Assembly (NCBI GenBank): GCA_016785225.1
Contig: JAFBJZ010000782.1
Span: 1,302,001 to 1,366,000, forward strand
Length of the DNA: 64,000 bases
Origin: Psettodes erumei
Taxonomy: Eukaryota > Chordata > Actinopteri > Pleuronectiformes > Psettodidae
Reading direction: 5' to 3'
Of this stretch, positions 51,736 through 64,000 are shown one piece after another. Position 1 is the stretch's first letter, and each line of letters opens with the position of its first letter. Below the pieces are notes generated by a model that worked only from the letters and a program-made list of their open reading frames with translations, did no database searches and had not been told where the DNA came from. The position numbers were made by a program, and so were the translations under genes.

Positions 51736-51766
<31 letters not shown>
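51736..51766. repeat. (ATA)n trinucleotide repeat
   Basis: About ten ATA/AAT units, then AATAAAA. Confidence 0.97.
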
Positions 51767-51771
<5 letters not shown>

Positions 51772-53019
51772 AATGTTTAAGATTTTGAAATCAGATGCAA
51801 GACCACTAGACAGGCAGGCGGGATCGATGTTAAGTCTCCCGCTATTAAAATATTATCACATTTTTCAAAGCCAGTAGCTCAGACAAATCATGCATGATTT
51901 TATGACGTAACAGTGGGTGTTTATCAACTGGAACACACAGCAGATCAGAATCATCCTACCAAGGATAATTAAGGACACACTGAAACTAGTTTTGTGAATA
52001 ATGATCAGTTACTTCACAATCACAAAACTTATCAAACACCACTTCATTGAGTCATTCTGTGTTTAAATTCAACTCATTTTGTTCTGGTGTGCCATATTAT
52101 GATATTTAAAGGGTAATGCCAGTTGTTTTACATCTCCTAACCTACAATACTATTGGTTTCCATTAATTTTTGCACAAAATGAAATGTTTTTGGCAGATAC
52201 TTAATATCTGGGTGACTTGCTGAATATATCACAGCATTTTTCCAGTGTTATAGTTACTGTCATATGATAATGAAGTGCACAACATTAAAATCAGTTTGCA
52301 TCAAACAAGATAAGGCTGGCATTATTCTGTATTTTGATTTTGAACCGATGCCGCAGAAAAGAACAAAACAAGCAATGAATGACTGCCTCTGGAGTTCCAT
52401 TCTTGTCAAAAATGTATCAAACGAGTAAATGAGCTGCATTGTGTTTGGTGATATGTTCCCTTATTACGATAAACATGGGCCCTGAAGTTGTTTTGTGTCA
52501 GTGACACAGTATATTAACTGTGCATACATAAATACTCACCAAATGTATATTTGAAGCTGAAAATAGTACCCACCGTATTCACTATTTACTCCTGTTTGAG
52601 TGACATTTGACAAAGACTACAGTTAACAGATGTTGAGGGGAAATAACTGAGCCCAATTTTCAAAGATGAATTTATATCTGTGACCTGCTTTTAATAGTTT
52701 ACACCCTCAGCTGGAGCTAAGGGTCCACAGGCAGGGTACAAATATTAGTAAGTACTGCAAGACAGAATAACAAACTGGTTTCTGTCTTTGATGGAGTTTG
52801 TAGGCAAGGAGAACAATGTTGAATAAAACCTGAGTTATCCTTTCAACTGTAACTCCACACAATGATTGACACTGTAATTGAATATACAACCAAAACAAAT
52901 TTCAGCAGTGTGCCATTTGTTTTTCTACCAAAACGCAGATGTTGTGAAAGAGATACAGCTTCATGTGGTCTACAAAGTGACCTGTTTGGTTATTTCTGCA
53001 AGCATTAAAATGGTGATTA
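51767..53019. other. Non-coding stretch, nothing recognised
   Basis: AT-rich sequence with no gene, repeat or element identified. Confidence 0.65.
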
Positions 53020-53570
53020 TCTGGCTCGCTCCCAGACCTCGAGAGTTCTCCTATGTACCAAACTATATTCTCTCTCCTCAGATGTATATTTGTATTGGTA
53101 CCTAGCCCACACTACATATCTTAAAATCAAAAATCTCCAATCTGTGGATACTGGTTCTAGCTGTACACCTCCTGCCTCCAGTCTATCCCTTGGCACAGGC
53201 ACACACACATACACACGAGTTGGTGGTAATTTAATGCTTGCCGCCCAGGCCCTATGATCCTGTGGGAGTGCCTGTGCCCCTGTAAGTGAGGCTGAACGCT
53301 TTATCCCATGGCATTAGTCGTCCATGTTTGAGTTAATACCCTAGAGTAGAGCCTCTATCCGGAGGCATTAGTGTCTGACACTCTACAGCTCAGGATGGGG
53401 GAGGCTACCACTTCCTCCTCTTGCACCAAGGCTGCCCCAACTCGTGTTGTGTCTCTTTCATCCTGTTTTGATCAGCGTTGGCAGACTTTGCTCACATGGG
53501 TACTTTCTTCAGATGAAAGATGCATGATGAAGTTATCTATATCCAGACGTGCTGGCACTTTCTTTTGAGT
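53020..53570. other. GC-richer block with open frames on both strands, origin unknown
   Basis: The block contrasts with AT-rich flanks. A minus-strand frame (53214-53017) has a charged, protein-like composition. A plus-strand frame (53371-53568) reads SSCFDQRWQTLLTWVLSSDE. Neither is recognised. It might be part of an unclassified mobile element or a conserved element. No ends, duplications or splice signals support a particular call. Confidence 0.25.
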
Positions 53571-56500
53571 CTGGGGAGCACATCGGAAATATTCCAATGA
53601 CCTGTCTCAATGGCACCTGCCCTTTGTGATGACAAACCTTTAATCAAAGAGAAGGATATTGTAAATACAGTATGCATCATTTGAAAATGAATTAAATTTG
53701 AGCTTGTTAAATTTGCTCTCCAGAGTAACACACAAAAAACCCTTATTATAATAAGCTTAAGGTTTTTACTTCTTTGTCATATAAATGTGAAACGTCATCA
53801 GATTATGAGAAGCGATGGCTTACAGTATTTAAAAACTTAAAACTAATGTTAGTGTGCAAATGATTTTCAGCTCCTAAAGCATTAGGATTTTAATAATCTG
53901 CAACATTTTCATGTAAATACAGTAGATTTCTATATTACTGCTTGATGTTTGAACATCCCCACCCCCTACTACCACCACCACACAAAGCTCCAGCCCCTCA
54001 GCGCTCGTACACACATGCAAACACATGCACTCTTTGAAGCCCCTGCCACACACACACAATTTTTAATCTTTGAACACAACATTCAAATCTGTTTGTGTCA
54101 TTATGGTAATGAAAGACAAACAATGTCTCCTGTCATTTAAAGCAATTAGAGTAGAAAATCCCTCACTTTAATCAATTCATTTTGTGTTTCTGTGGAGTAT
54201 TCCTGGACTAATTAATTACTTTATCTTTAATTCATTTATTCTAACCTTCCAGATGATGGGCTGCTATTTCTATGCATAAATGTAATGATGGGAGTGTTGT
54301 TTTTGTGACATATCAACAAAAATACTGAAAAAATATGGAAGAAATATGGGAAAAAAAATTCATCTGATATGTAAAGGATATTCCAATCGGTCTGAAGTCT
54401 CCAGTCTCCAAATCTTCTTTTCCTTTTCTGTCACCATCAAGGCTGATAGCATTAACGTAGCCAGATAAACTCACAAGACCTGTCATTCCACGTTATCACA
54501 TTTGTACCCCATGTGCCACATTCACAGCCTGTCTCCATATTGCTGAGATAACCTCAGGGCAGTCAAAGAGCTACTGGAGTTTGGTATTTCACCTCATGGT
54601 GGATGAACTATACACAAAGTCAGACATGTTAAATAAATAAAAAATGTAATTCCTGATTCCCCACTGTGTAAGATAATGTTCGGGTAGCTGCACTTTTACT
54701 GGGTCAACTAAACTAAAAGCATATTTCTAAACACAGTTATTGTAATACAGATATGCTAATAGAAATCAACTCCGATACGGTATATTATCTGGGAAGGTGT
54801 AGCCTTTTGTACTCCTGTAGGAGTAACATTTAGAATCCAACCCAATGATAATTGCAGATACATCAAGAGCCATAGGCCATTGTAATTATTGTATCTGTTT
54901 TCCAATTTTTCAGTCAATGTGAACAAATGGTATTCTTATTCACTATGCACTTTGCCTTCTTCACCCCATGCAATAACTGAAAGGGGTTGGGGGATGGGAG
55001 TTTGGTCACTGGATGTTCCTGCAGTGGTCTGTGAGTTTCTAGATGCTAACACACGAAAGGAATTATGTGCTGTGGATTTGGTCCCCAATCTCCTTTGTGC
55101 TCACATAGGGCCAGCATGAATAGATGGAAACCATTGCAGTGGCAAAAACCCAACAACCTAAACAGTCAAGAAAAACCATCTTCTAACACTTCTAGTGTCA
55201 TGCAGTTATGGTTATGTCATGGTTCTCTCTATCTCCTTTTATTGGCAGATTACAATAAAACAGTGATGCCATATGCACCATTCAGCCTTTTAGGCAACAT
55301 TTTAATCCAGATGTGACGGTAGTTGTGGGTTTGTTTGCATATATATATATTAACAGATTCAGTCAAATGTGATCACATTTCATAATTAAAAGGTAATGTA
55401 ATGGAGAAATAGTCAAGATATGAAACCATGTTTCAACAGACATAAAAAATGGGAAACTTTCAATAGAATGATTGTTTCCCTTCAAAAACTAGACTCAAGA
55501 GATGTTCCAATAGACCACAGCTGCAGATAACTTTTCAAAGATGATCAAAAGCATGCACCTGACTCCAATTCAGTTTATTCAGTACTTTTTATCGTTTCAA
55601 GGACAGAAATTTTAGTTTGCAATAAGGAGTATAAAACATGCAAATCATCAGAAGATGAGTTGATGATTTTGGAAAAAAACCCACAAAAAACACGACACCC
55701 ACAAATGTCAGTTTCTTGGCTGACTTGCTACGCTAAATTGCTGTGAGCAAACAGGTCTCAGTAGTGGCAAGTAGCTTATAAGAGAAACACTCTACACACT
55801 TTAACCAGGTAATCACACTGAGCATAGCCTTCTGCCATTCATGGTAGCCTACTGTTGCTAATCAAGGACAAGTTATGGTCTCAATCTTCTCCATCATAAT
55901 GTCTGTGCTTGAAAACACTTTTTAAAGCTAAAAAAATCCTCCACACATGGAGCAGAAAAATCTCCCTCTTTTTCACACTAACATTTCTTTTACACCCACA
56001 GGATGTGTGGTGTAAATGTGTAAACTGTCCTGCTGTTGAGCTCTCATGGCCATGTTCTGCACAATCACTAATTTCACAGTTTGCTCTCACTTTAGGGAGG
56101 AGCCAGTGTGGGGTACAGGCTGCATATTGTCATCTTGAGAGAATTGAAGTGGCATATTAATGCTAATGTGTAAACAGGTTTGAACACTTGGGACTCCAAA
56201 AGATTGCAACAGCCCTTTGTTGTGGATATTAGAGGTGTTGTTTCTTTTTTTATCTCGTAAATTGGCCTATAATGAGTGACACTTAGCTTTTCAGGGGTTT
56301 AACCGAAGACTCACCCTCCCAATTACAAGACAAACATTTTGTAATAGAGTGACTGCGATGGGACCTATGTCACCCTCACTTATGTCAGCTTTAATAGTGA
56401 CCCCAAAGGGCCACTGAGAAGAGATGGCGTAAAAGATAACTGCAACTGTGACTTTGGATGAAAAGCTTTGTTTGATATTAATACAAGAACATGGACAAAA

Positions 56501-56977
56501 CAGACTTTCTTATGCAAGTGTTATTCTGATGATGATCATGAAAGACAGAGCCTCTCAGGTATACAGAGGAAAATGTGAAAGAAAATTGACCTTGGCAACC
56601 AGCAGTTGCCTGAGCAACCAGTAATGAGGATGTTCTCTTGTAAATGTTTAATAACTCTTTTTTGTGGTTTTTTTTTTTACCAGAGGAAGTATAATCTTTT
56701 CAGAGCCATCGGTCAAAAATCTTGAGCTGGTTGACTTCATTCAGCGGAAATGCACATTTATGTCTTGTCGCTACTGGCAATTATGGGACACCTTAATTAG
56801 CATTAGCAAGTGTTTTCCTTTTGTTTCCATTTATCTTCAATACATTCAGTATTAATTAGTTAGTAGAATTAGTTCTAAAAATGACTTGAACTAAAACTCC
56901 GGTTGTTTTGAAATGTCATCAAATATTTTGTCAACCAACTGTTCAGATAAATGTATTTTCAGGAGTCAGTAACTGTG
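53571..56977. other. Non-coding stretch with one homeodomain-site cluster
   Basis: At about 54150-54260 several cores lie close together: CAATTAG, TTTAATCAATTC, GGACTAATTAATTAC and TTTAATTC. They could be part of an enhancer. The rest is AT-rich with a short (TA)n at 55340-55351. No gene was recognised. Confidence 0.5.
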
Positions 56978-57014
56978 TTTTTTCCATTTTTTTTTGGAAA
57001 AAAAAATGAAAAAA
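56978..57014. repeat. A/T inverted repeat
   Basis: TTTTTTCCA plus nine T (56978-56995) faces nine A plus TGAAAAAA (56998-57014) around GG, with one bulged C. The 17-pair stem is nearly all A-T, so it may simply reflect slippage in homopolymers. Confidence 0.75.
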
Positions 57015-60000
57015 TGTTTGGTTAAATAAACATAAGTCCCCTGTTGGCAAAATAAGTCTGCAATTCTGCATAAAGCAGTCCAATACAACAACTCATTCAA
57101 TTCACTTAATGTTAGGTTATGCAAGAGGTCTCCCTGGGATCAAGAGCTATTTTGCAAAGGAGACCTAAGAACAAATTTATACATTTGCAAAACCAAAGCA
57201 AGATGACATATTTTGAAATAATGGCAAATATTAATATTAAGTAGGTGCACATGAAACCAAGAAATCCAAGGACTTCTGAGGAATTAACTTCTATACTGTT
57301 TATTCTGCTCTACTCCTGTGTAATTCATTAAGACAGACTATTATTACTATTACTAATATGCTATTTAAAAAAGCAGCCTCTGTGTTGCAACTGCCTGTCA
57401 TTAAATTATTAAACGCTTGACAGAAATTCATCAAACCCTTAGCATGCCAGCAGGCAACCACAGCTTCACTTAAAAGAAGCTGTGAGAAGATTAATGTGAA
57501 TTTGATAGTTTTCTCCATTAACACACAAAGTTTTCACATGAGTGCACCAACAAAGAATATTATTTGTTTTTCTTCTTCATATTTTTTTTCTAAATCTTAA
57601 AAAAAAATAAATGAGTTAACACTTTAATTGGACGCCCAGAGTCACTACTCAAGTATCTATCAGAGAAAATGTGTAATCACATTTGATGTGTCTGTGTGTG
57701 GGTGAGGAGAAGGACAGAGGACAACAAAAGTGTTCTACAAATGTGCCAATGTAGAATTTTCAGTTTCTTGAAGCTCACACAAGTTTCACAAAACTTCTGC
57801 TGCTCATAATGTTAAAATGAACTTTTTTTAGAAACATTTAACTCATAATGTAGCCAAAGATTAATGCTAAAACAAATATCTATCATTTCAGTACTTTTTT
57901 AGAAAATGTATATTCAGCCAGTAAAAATTCAAGAGGCTTAAACAGAAACCGACTAGTCTCAGTTACACTTTGTAAATGGACACCAAAGTGCCGATAAATT
58001 AAATTTACATCACTTCAATCTTAATTTGAATTTGTTCTCACAGGACCTGTTACAGGTAGAGATTTTATACTAGGTGTGTTTACAGTTACACAAGCCCTCA
58101 CTTATCTCCACTCTGCAGAAGCTAACAGACAAAATTTATAACAAGCTGTTGGAAGGGATGAGGGCATCAACAGAGTTCAGACTGGAAAAAGTGGCTCCGC
58201 TCAAAGCTGGCCAGAGAGCAAATCCATACTAGGATGCTTTTCAGCAGATCTGACTCGCTGCCAGTAATTTCAGCCCGGTGCTCGAAGTAGCAAGCAGGGC
58301 AGTTCCACCAATGTCTGTGCTGAATGACTGCTGAATGATTTATCAAGTTGCATGTGGCAGTTCAGTGGGGCATCACACATGAGCAGAATGTAAAAAGAGG
58401 GTCCTCTGGGTTTGGAGAAGGCTGCTGCTGCAGCCATCTGGGATGTTGTGGAGGTTCAGCTGATGATTTGACAGGGGACAATGGGATGCTGCAGGTGAGA
58501 GCTACCTATAGCATGAGAGAGCAGGGTCTCACGGGCAGGCAGATTTGTTATTTTTGCCTCTGTCAATTTGTCACCTTTTTTATAGTCTGGGAAAACAACA
58601 TTTCCAGATTTACAAGACATAACCTAGAGGCTATACTTTTAAAAATATTTTTTTACACATAACAAGTGTCAGTTTAACATTTGCAAATTTAACCTGTACT
58701 TGCTACATAATGAGGCAGCACAGCTGCCATTATCAACTGAATCACTGTTTTTGCAGATGTTTTAACTTGCCATAGTGATAAGTTATCAGTTTAAAGTGTT
58801 TTATATCCAGTGCAGGTGTTCACAGAGCACAGAGAATAATGCAAAGGGTTTATCTTGTGGCTCTCCTCATTAAAAAAAACAACAACACTTCATCTCACTT
58901 ATGCAATATACAGTAGCTATTACCATAGCAAGGCAACATGTAGCAACTCAGACATCTCCCAGTTACTGGACAATTATCCACAGTTTCACTTGATTAAAAT
59001 GCATCTGAATATGCATTAAAGTAGAACTTTTAATTTGAAACATAGGAGCAATATGATTGCACCACTCATTGAGATTACTCACCTTGTGAATCCATTTAAG
59101 TGTATAAAACTTAACATTCGGGTTCCACTGAGTTCAACAAATGAAACACCAGGAGAATGAAATGTGGGGGACCTGGAAAAAGCCAGAATACTATGATAGT
59201 GTTGAGCTGAGTTGCACTTAAGACATACTCACATTTACCAAACGGAAGAATATGGAATAGGATTATGGGACTAAGGGAATATGACTATGATTATGCATTT
59301 AACACCTCATGTCATTTGCAAAGGTTGTATTGCAGTTGGTAGGGTGTTTTGCTATAGTTTCAACAGTACTAAAACCTGTCATATTCTGATTGATGAACTC
59401 AGGATTTAATAAGCACTGCGACTGTTTTGCAAATTCATGTTTATACTGTATGTCTTCATCTGAAGCAATAACAGGAGTTGTCCACATCAGCACCATGGAC
59501 AGAGACACAATGATATGTCAGGTTGCACTGTTTTGTTGGTTTTTTTAAAAATGTAATTACTAATGGCTTAAACAGTGCACTATGATGTTTAGTATGTAAT
59601 TACCTGTATAGAATCAGAATACAGTATGATTTGGCACACAGCTTGTGTTTAAATGTTTTAGAACCACTGAGATGTTTGACATAATAGTGGTGCTGGTCCC
59701 AATTATCACACACTTAATTTAAGCAGGTTTGGAGGATGTTCACAGTGGGAAAATGAATATCACAGTGGAATTGGAGGAATTACTCCTTGCTGGGAAGAAC
59801 ATAAAACAAACTGTGGATGGTGATGAGCTCCAGGAAAATCCTCAGGAAACCTTCTTCTTCTTCTTCTTCTTTTTTTGATAGGGTCAGTTGGCAGTGGTAT
59901 TTGGAAACTGCAGCTTGACTGATACCAAAAAGCAAGTATTGTATCCTTTTTAGTATCAAATATCTATGTTGATTTACTGAATACTATCTATAACATGTGT

Positions 60001-61603
60001 GGCTGTGAAGATTGGGATGTATTACTGTGCATAATTAGTGAGTAGTAAGGAATTGGGGTACAGCATGGGTTTAAACTTTTTTTGCACCATGGAGAGATGG
60101 ACAGACACACTGTTTTGAATGTTTCAGGATCAGAAACACACGTTTCCCCAATTGAGCTATTGGCTAAATATTTCCCAACAAGCCCAATTGGCTGTCACAT
60201 TTCAAAGGCTGGTTTCAGTGTGCCTAAGAAGTCCAGTCTTCTGGTTTTAGAGTTTGGAGAACACTGCTGGTATATTCTTTGTGTCCAACAGTATTGTATG
60301 CTAATTAATCATTAAATTCAGGATTCCCTGCTAATTAATACAGCCCGGAAATATGTGCATTCATATGGTGATGTGTCAATGATAAATTTGTGATTTGACA
60401 CGGACATTTGTTTTTAAAAAGCCACTGCAAATATTAACAGAGACCAGGCATAAACTGTTTGTCATGTTATTGCGTTATTAGTTCAGATATGTTGTAATAA
60501 GTTTTTTTTAATACTTAACATAAACCTGGTAAACAACAATATTACTTTATTCTCTTTGGAGCAAGACTGCCCTATTTGGCAATGAAGCACAGGTTGAGCC
60601 AGGCCTACTTCTTGGGTCACATCATTCAAAGGATCAGCCCTTGAATTGGGACACATGCTTGCCATAGTGACACTGGTTTTGACATCAAACAGTATATTCC
60701 AATTTTCAAAAATAGTCAAAGTGTCTATTCACACCCACTCAGTAGTGTCAGAGAACAGCCTTTGCCAGCCTCCATCTCAATTCAGGTTGAGTTACCACTT
60801 GAGTGCTCTGAGCTCATAACTCCAAATTTCCATCTAACAGCAGCAAACTGCAGAGTTCATAAGTAGCGCAATGCAAAATGTAACTTTAAACCCCCAGAAA
60901 CACAAGACTCTGGGAAAAGAACTCCAAGTATAGCCTGCTCCCCACTGCTGTGCAAACACAGAGACCCCCCCAAGGCAGCTCTCAGCTCACACAAAGAGAT
61001 CTGAACATGCATAGAAGACATGCAATGAAATAGTTAAGCCATCACCAGAGCACAAATTAAGGTCCAATGCATGCAAAGCCCCGGAATACTATACTATATT
61101 ACAACATAGAAAGAAAGCTAGAAATAGAAATTCGGATAAATGAAGAAAAGCAGGAAACAAAAGACATAGATTCCATCCTGCTAATGACCCCGAACAGAAA
61201 AGAAGGTGGCTAATTAATCTGGTCATGTCAAATCAATATGTGACTGTAAGGTACTCACACACAAACACACAAGTGGAAAAGACAGTGAGCCATGTCAAAC
61301 TTTAAAATTATATGAGCTCAAGAATAATACTGTCATCATCAACCTATCACTCCTCAAATGGGATGGATTGCAGAGCATTAGGAGAAAATGTGAGGTTAAG
61401 GTTTTGCTAATTCTGCAAATGTAAAATATGGGAATTTAGAAAAACAAGAAAAATAGGACAACCACTGAGAACTAAAGTTAAGCTTCACAAACAAATTCAA
61501 CATTATCTAGTTACAGAATAGCTTTTATGAGCAACTGAAGCTGCCAATTGACTTGACTTAAGTAAATTACTTGCAAGGAATGTTTATATAGTAACATATA
61601 ATC
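57015..61603. other. Non-coding stretch, nothing certain
   Basis: AGGTCTCCCTGGGATCAAGA at about 57127-57146, followed by TTTGCAAAGGAGACC, is reminiscent of a dispersed fish repeat but too short to call. A (CTT)n run with T tail lies at 59851-59876. Otherwise the stretch is AT-rich and featureless apart from the candidate regulatory block at 60290-60420. Confidence 0.55.
60290..60420. promoter_or_regulatory. Candidate regulatory block, paired TAATTAAT sites
   Basis: CTAATTAAT occurs twice 30 bases apart (60301-60309 and 60331-60339), followed by TGTCAATGATAAA and GATTTGACA. This combination of homeodomain and TALE-type (TGACA/TGTCA) words suggests an enhancer. Low complexity of AT-rich DNA is an alternative explanation. 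Confidence 0.2.
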
Positions 61604-62085
61604 GGCTGGGATCGCTCAGTGGTTTACACCGCTGACTTCGGTGCAGGTTGCCGGTTCGAATCCCAGGTGGCCTTAGGCAAGGCACTTTGTGATACATGCC
61701 TACACACCTCAATATGAGTGATACGATAAATAATAGAGTCATACTGGCTCGGACGACGCCCGGGACAACAAGGTCGGCGTCAGGTGTTAGGGAACCAGGA
61801 CATCCTGATGGCAAGTTGGCTACTGGAACAAGACATTCATGGAGCAGGACAGAGAACATGGTATTGATGGTACTGAGTGTTACCTAAGCTGGAAGGATGG
61901 CTCCAGGATAGATACCAGGAACAACATCAGAGATCTCTGTCCAAAAGAGCGCAATGCTAGGAACAGCTAAGGTCCTGCGCAGAACCCTCAGACTCCCAGG
62001 CCACTGGTAGAGGACCCGAGTCTGAAGGAGACACCTTCAGAAGGAGATTTTTTAATATATATATATTAGTGCAAAGCAAAAAAAA
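61604..62085 (+). mobile_element. tRNA-derived SINE with LINE-like 3' tail
   Basis: The head has a pol III A box TCGCTCAGTGG (61612-61622) and an exact B box GGTTCGAATCC (61653-61663), 30 bases apart as in tRNA genes. After the tRNA-like part (to about 61672) comes a central body. From about 61740 on, the sequence resembles the 3' end of a fish LINE: GGAACAGCTAAGGTCCTGCG at 61961-61980, then GGTAGAGGACCCGAGTCTGA. It finishes in a T run, an (AT)n tail and an A-rich end. SINEs move by borrowing the machinery of a LINE whose tail they share. A possible short duplication TAACAT flanks it (61592-61597 and 62086-62091). No family name is assigned. Confidence 0.75.
61612..61663 (+). promoter_or_regulatory. 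RNA polymerase III internal promoter (A and B boxes)
   Basis: The A box at 61612-61622 fits TRGYNNARYNGG apart from one base. The B box at 61653-61663 matches GGTTCGANTCC exactly. Together they would recruit TFIIIC and TFIIIB to transcribe the SINE. Whether this copy is active is unknown. Confidence 0.8.
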
Positions 62086-63478
62086 TAACATTTGCCCGTA
62101 AGTTTTTTCAACACAAAGATAGTGAAAACAATGATCTCGCTATAATAGTACAACATAATATAGTGTTTAATTAGAAGCAAATTTAGGGCTAAATAAATAA
62201 GAATTTAAAAAATTTCCAGTCACCAATCTGACCCAGTTTTTCTCACAACTTACCTTTCTGTCTGCTCTGCGACAATGGCACAGAGCTGCCTAAAGGATTT
62301 GTACCCACCCATGGGCTTTACAAAAGGCCGCACTTTCCTGACAATAATAAGGATTGCCCTCATTTCAGTCTACAGATTCAGGGAGGCAGAGGAGGAGAAT
62401 ACTGCCATCTGAAATCACCTGGTAATTGTGACGTTAATCACGCTTTTTCAGTAAAGCTGACCCTTCACCTGCACCCTTCCACACCACCCAAGCACAAGGA
62501 AAGCCACGTGTGAGCAGAGCATATAGCTATAACACACTGCAACACATGGAAACAGAGCTATACATCAGAATGAAAAGTCATACTAATCATTGGCTCTGAT
62601 ACCACTACATATTATTTTAATAAATATGTGAAGGTGCAGCTCCTATACAGCCCCCGGCAGAGCCCTAAGCACACCACCAATGCAACAAGCATCAGTAATT
62701 CTGACACTGAAAAGAAATGTGTATTATGTTGTACCTATAGACTGAGGTAAACCAACATGATTCAACCCAGTCAGTAAACCATCTGGCCCACCAATTACAA
62801 ATTCATTTGAGTCAAGTAGTGCAGGTGCATACTATATAATATCTGGATGGAGTTCTCCATCCACCAGTGGTAATACAACTGGTATACAACTCTGATCCTT
62901 GGGTGTAAAAATGTAGTTCATATATGTTTGGACCACTGGTCTTCTGTAAATCATCTACCAACAAAAACTGTATCTTTGACATGTAGTGCTGATCCTTTTG
63001 ATTACAAGTGTCAATCAATACTGCAGTAGTTACAATCTTTGTTTGCTTTCAGTTGAATTTTCTCAAGATTACAGTTCATACTGTGAAGCTTTACAGAAAT
63101 GCCAAGCACAAATCCTGAATGGTTATTCGTGAGGTGTACAGCAGTAACATGCCATTGTACGTCCTTTGTGCTGGGAGAGCAATGTCTTACTAGAATTAGA
63201 CCTGACAGGGTTATTTCATTTTGGTTCTGTGGGTGGACCAATAAAGAGAGAGCAGGATGAAATTAATAGAGGAAATTCTTCATCCCAGATATGTTCAGCA
63301 GAATTATTAGCAAAGGAAGGGATGAGAAAACTGTTAGAGAGAGGTTTTTGTGATAATAGGACTGACTTTCTCTCAAATTCACATTTTTTTCTTTTTCTGA
63401 AAGTTTGTTTACACATTTTAGTTGCTTTACCTCTTTACCTGACACTAACTGTTGCATTATATTGACACGATTAAGCAG
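62086..63478. other. Non-coding stretch, nothing recognised
   Basis: AT-rich with short frames on both strands. Frames near 63011-63465 have no recognisable motif, and no link to the Tc1 remnant that follows could be shown. Confidence 0.55.
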
Positions 63479-64000
63479 CTGGTCTCAAAGAACATGAAAG
63501 GAATTCTGATGAATGTTGGCAGCACATTCCTTGGTTAGATGAACCCAAAATAAATATACTTATACCAGATGGTGTCCAGCATGTTTTGGTTGGACCTGGC
63601 CAGGACTTCTTCTTGGTAATGACTGTGAAACATCTAGGTTCGCCTGAATACTGAAATGCTGAATTAAAACAGCGTTAAGAAATTTGATGGGAGAGGAATC
63701 TGTCAATATGAAAATGACTGAAACACATTGCAAAAATCATCATACTTTTATGTATAAAATGAGAAAAACACAAAAGCCATGACCCTTGCCAAGTCTGTCC
63801 ACTGACATGAACCCAATAGAACACCCGTGGAGTATTTTGAAATGGAAGCTAGTGCAATAAAAGCCCTCCAGCAAAACACAGCTGAAGAATGGCAGAGAAT
63901 CTCCACAGATATGTGCAAGACTGGTATCATCTATGTACACGATGATGGAATATTTAATAAAAAAGAATAAAACATCTAGGGTGTGCTGATTTTTATTTTT
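63479..64000 (+). mobile_element. Second Tc1/mariner remnant, internally deleted, runs to window end
   Basis: Around 63522-63580 the sequence (CATTCCTTGGTTAGATGAA, then CCAGATGGTGTCCAGCATG) matches the part of a Tc1 transposase that contains the first catalytic Asp. At about 63790-63840 a MNPIEHPWSILK-like stretch marks the region of the third catalytic residue. The segment between, including the second catalytic Asp, is mostly deleted. Downstream, CATCTAGGGTGTGCTGATTTTT near 63973-63994 resembles the 3' inverted repeat of these elements. The frame is broken and the copy is dead. It belongs to a different Tc1 lineage from the element at 14.2 kb. Its 5' end is not identified. Confidence 0.8.

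Noticed and set aside
55340..55351. Short (TA)n as a TATA box
   Set aside because: No downstream gene or transcription start evidence. Simple repeat of six units.
61604..61672. Possible functional tRNA gene
   Set aside because: A and B boxes are good, but the acceptor and anticodon stems do not fold cleanly, and the sequence continues directly into a SINE body and LINE-like tail.

Overview
The window reads as non-coding DNA from a ray-finned (teleost) fish. It is AT-rich, has no open reading frame longer than about 130 codons on either strand, and carries many long (CA/TG)n microsatellites. Its transposon fossils are of kinds typical of fish genomes: two decayed Tc1/mariner elements, Rex1/L2-like LINE fragments, an LTR-like segment and a tRNA-derived SINE with a LINE-like tail. 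I see no operon, prokaryotic gene, CRISPR array, rRNA, or functional tRNA. The most likely setting is a gene desert or the inside of a very large gene. The species cannot be fixed from the sequence.

Layout. 1-11.8 kb is mostly unremarkable AT-rich sequence. It holds a candidate regulatory element near 3.1 kb, a 20-bp-arm hairpin at 3.6 kb and a long CA array at 5.1 kb that flips to TG. 11.8-15.6 kb is a graveyard of mobile elements: LTR-like segment, LINE 3' pieces, then a full-length but dead Tc1 transposon (14236-15578) that was itself interrupted by a 403-bp insertion flanked by a perfect 7-bp duplication. 19.2 kb holds two perfect palindromes nearly end to end. 21.8-22.2 kb is a minus-strand LINE remnant. 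25.0-27.7 kb contains the only arrangement that hints at a spliced gene: two phase-compatible minus-strand candidate exons ending in a stop codon and an AATAAA. This is weak and unproven.

29.9-30.2 kb, 45.5 kb, 54.2 kb and 60.3 kb contain homeodomain-site-rich stretches that could be conserved enhancers. 34.3 kb is a reverse-transcriptase fragment of a LINE. 61.6-62.1 kb is the SINE, with clear pol III A and B boxes. 63.5-64.0 kb is a second, internally deleted Tc1 transposase that runs into the right end of the window.

The recognisable elements are independent insertions, not a working system. I found no convincing new biological system here. The best leads are the double palindrome, the composite SINE, the nested insertion and the two-exon candidate. 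Family names were assigned from memory of element structure, without a database search. Candidate exons and enhancers are inferences from local sequence only.
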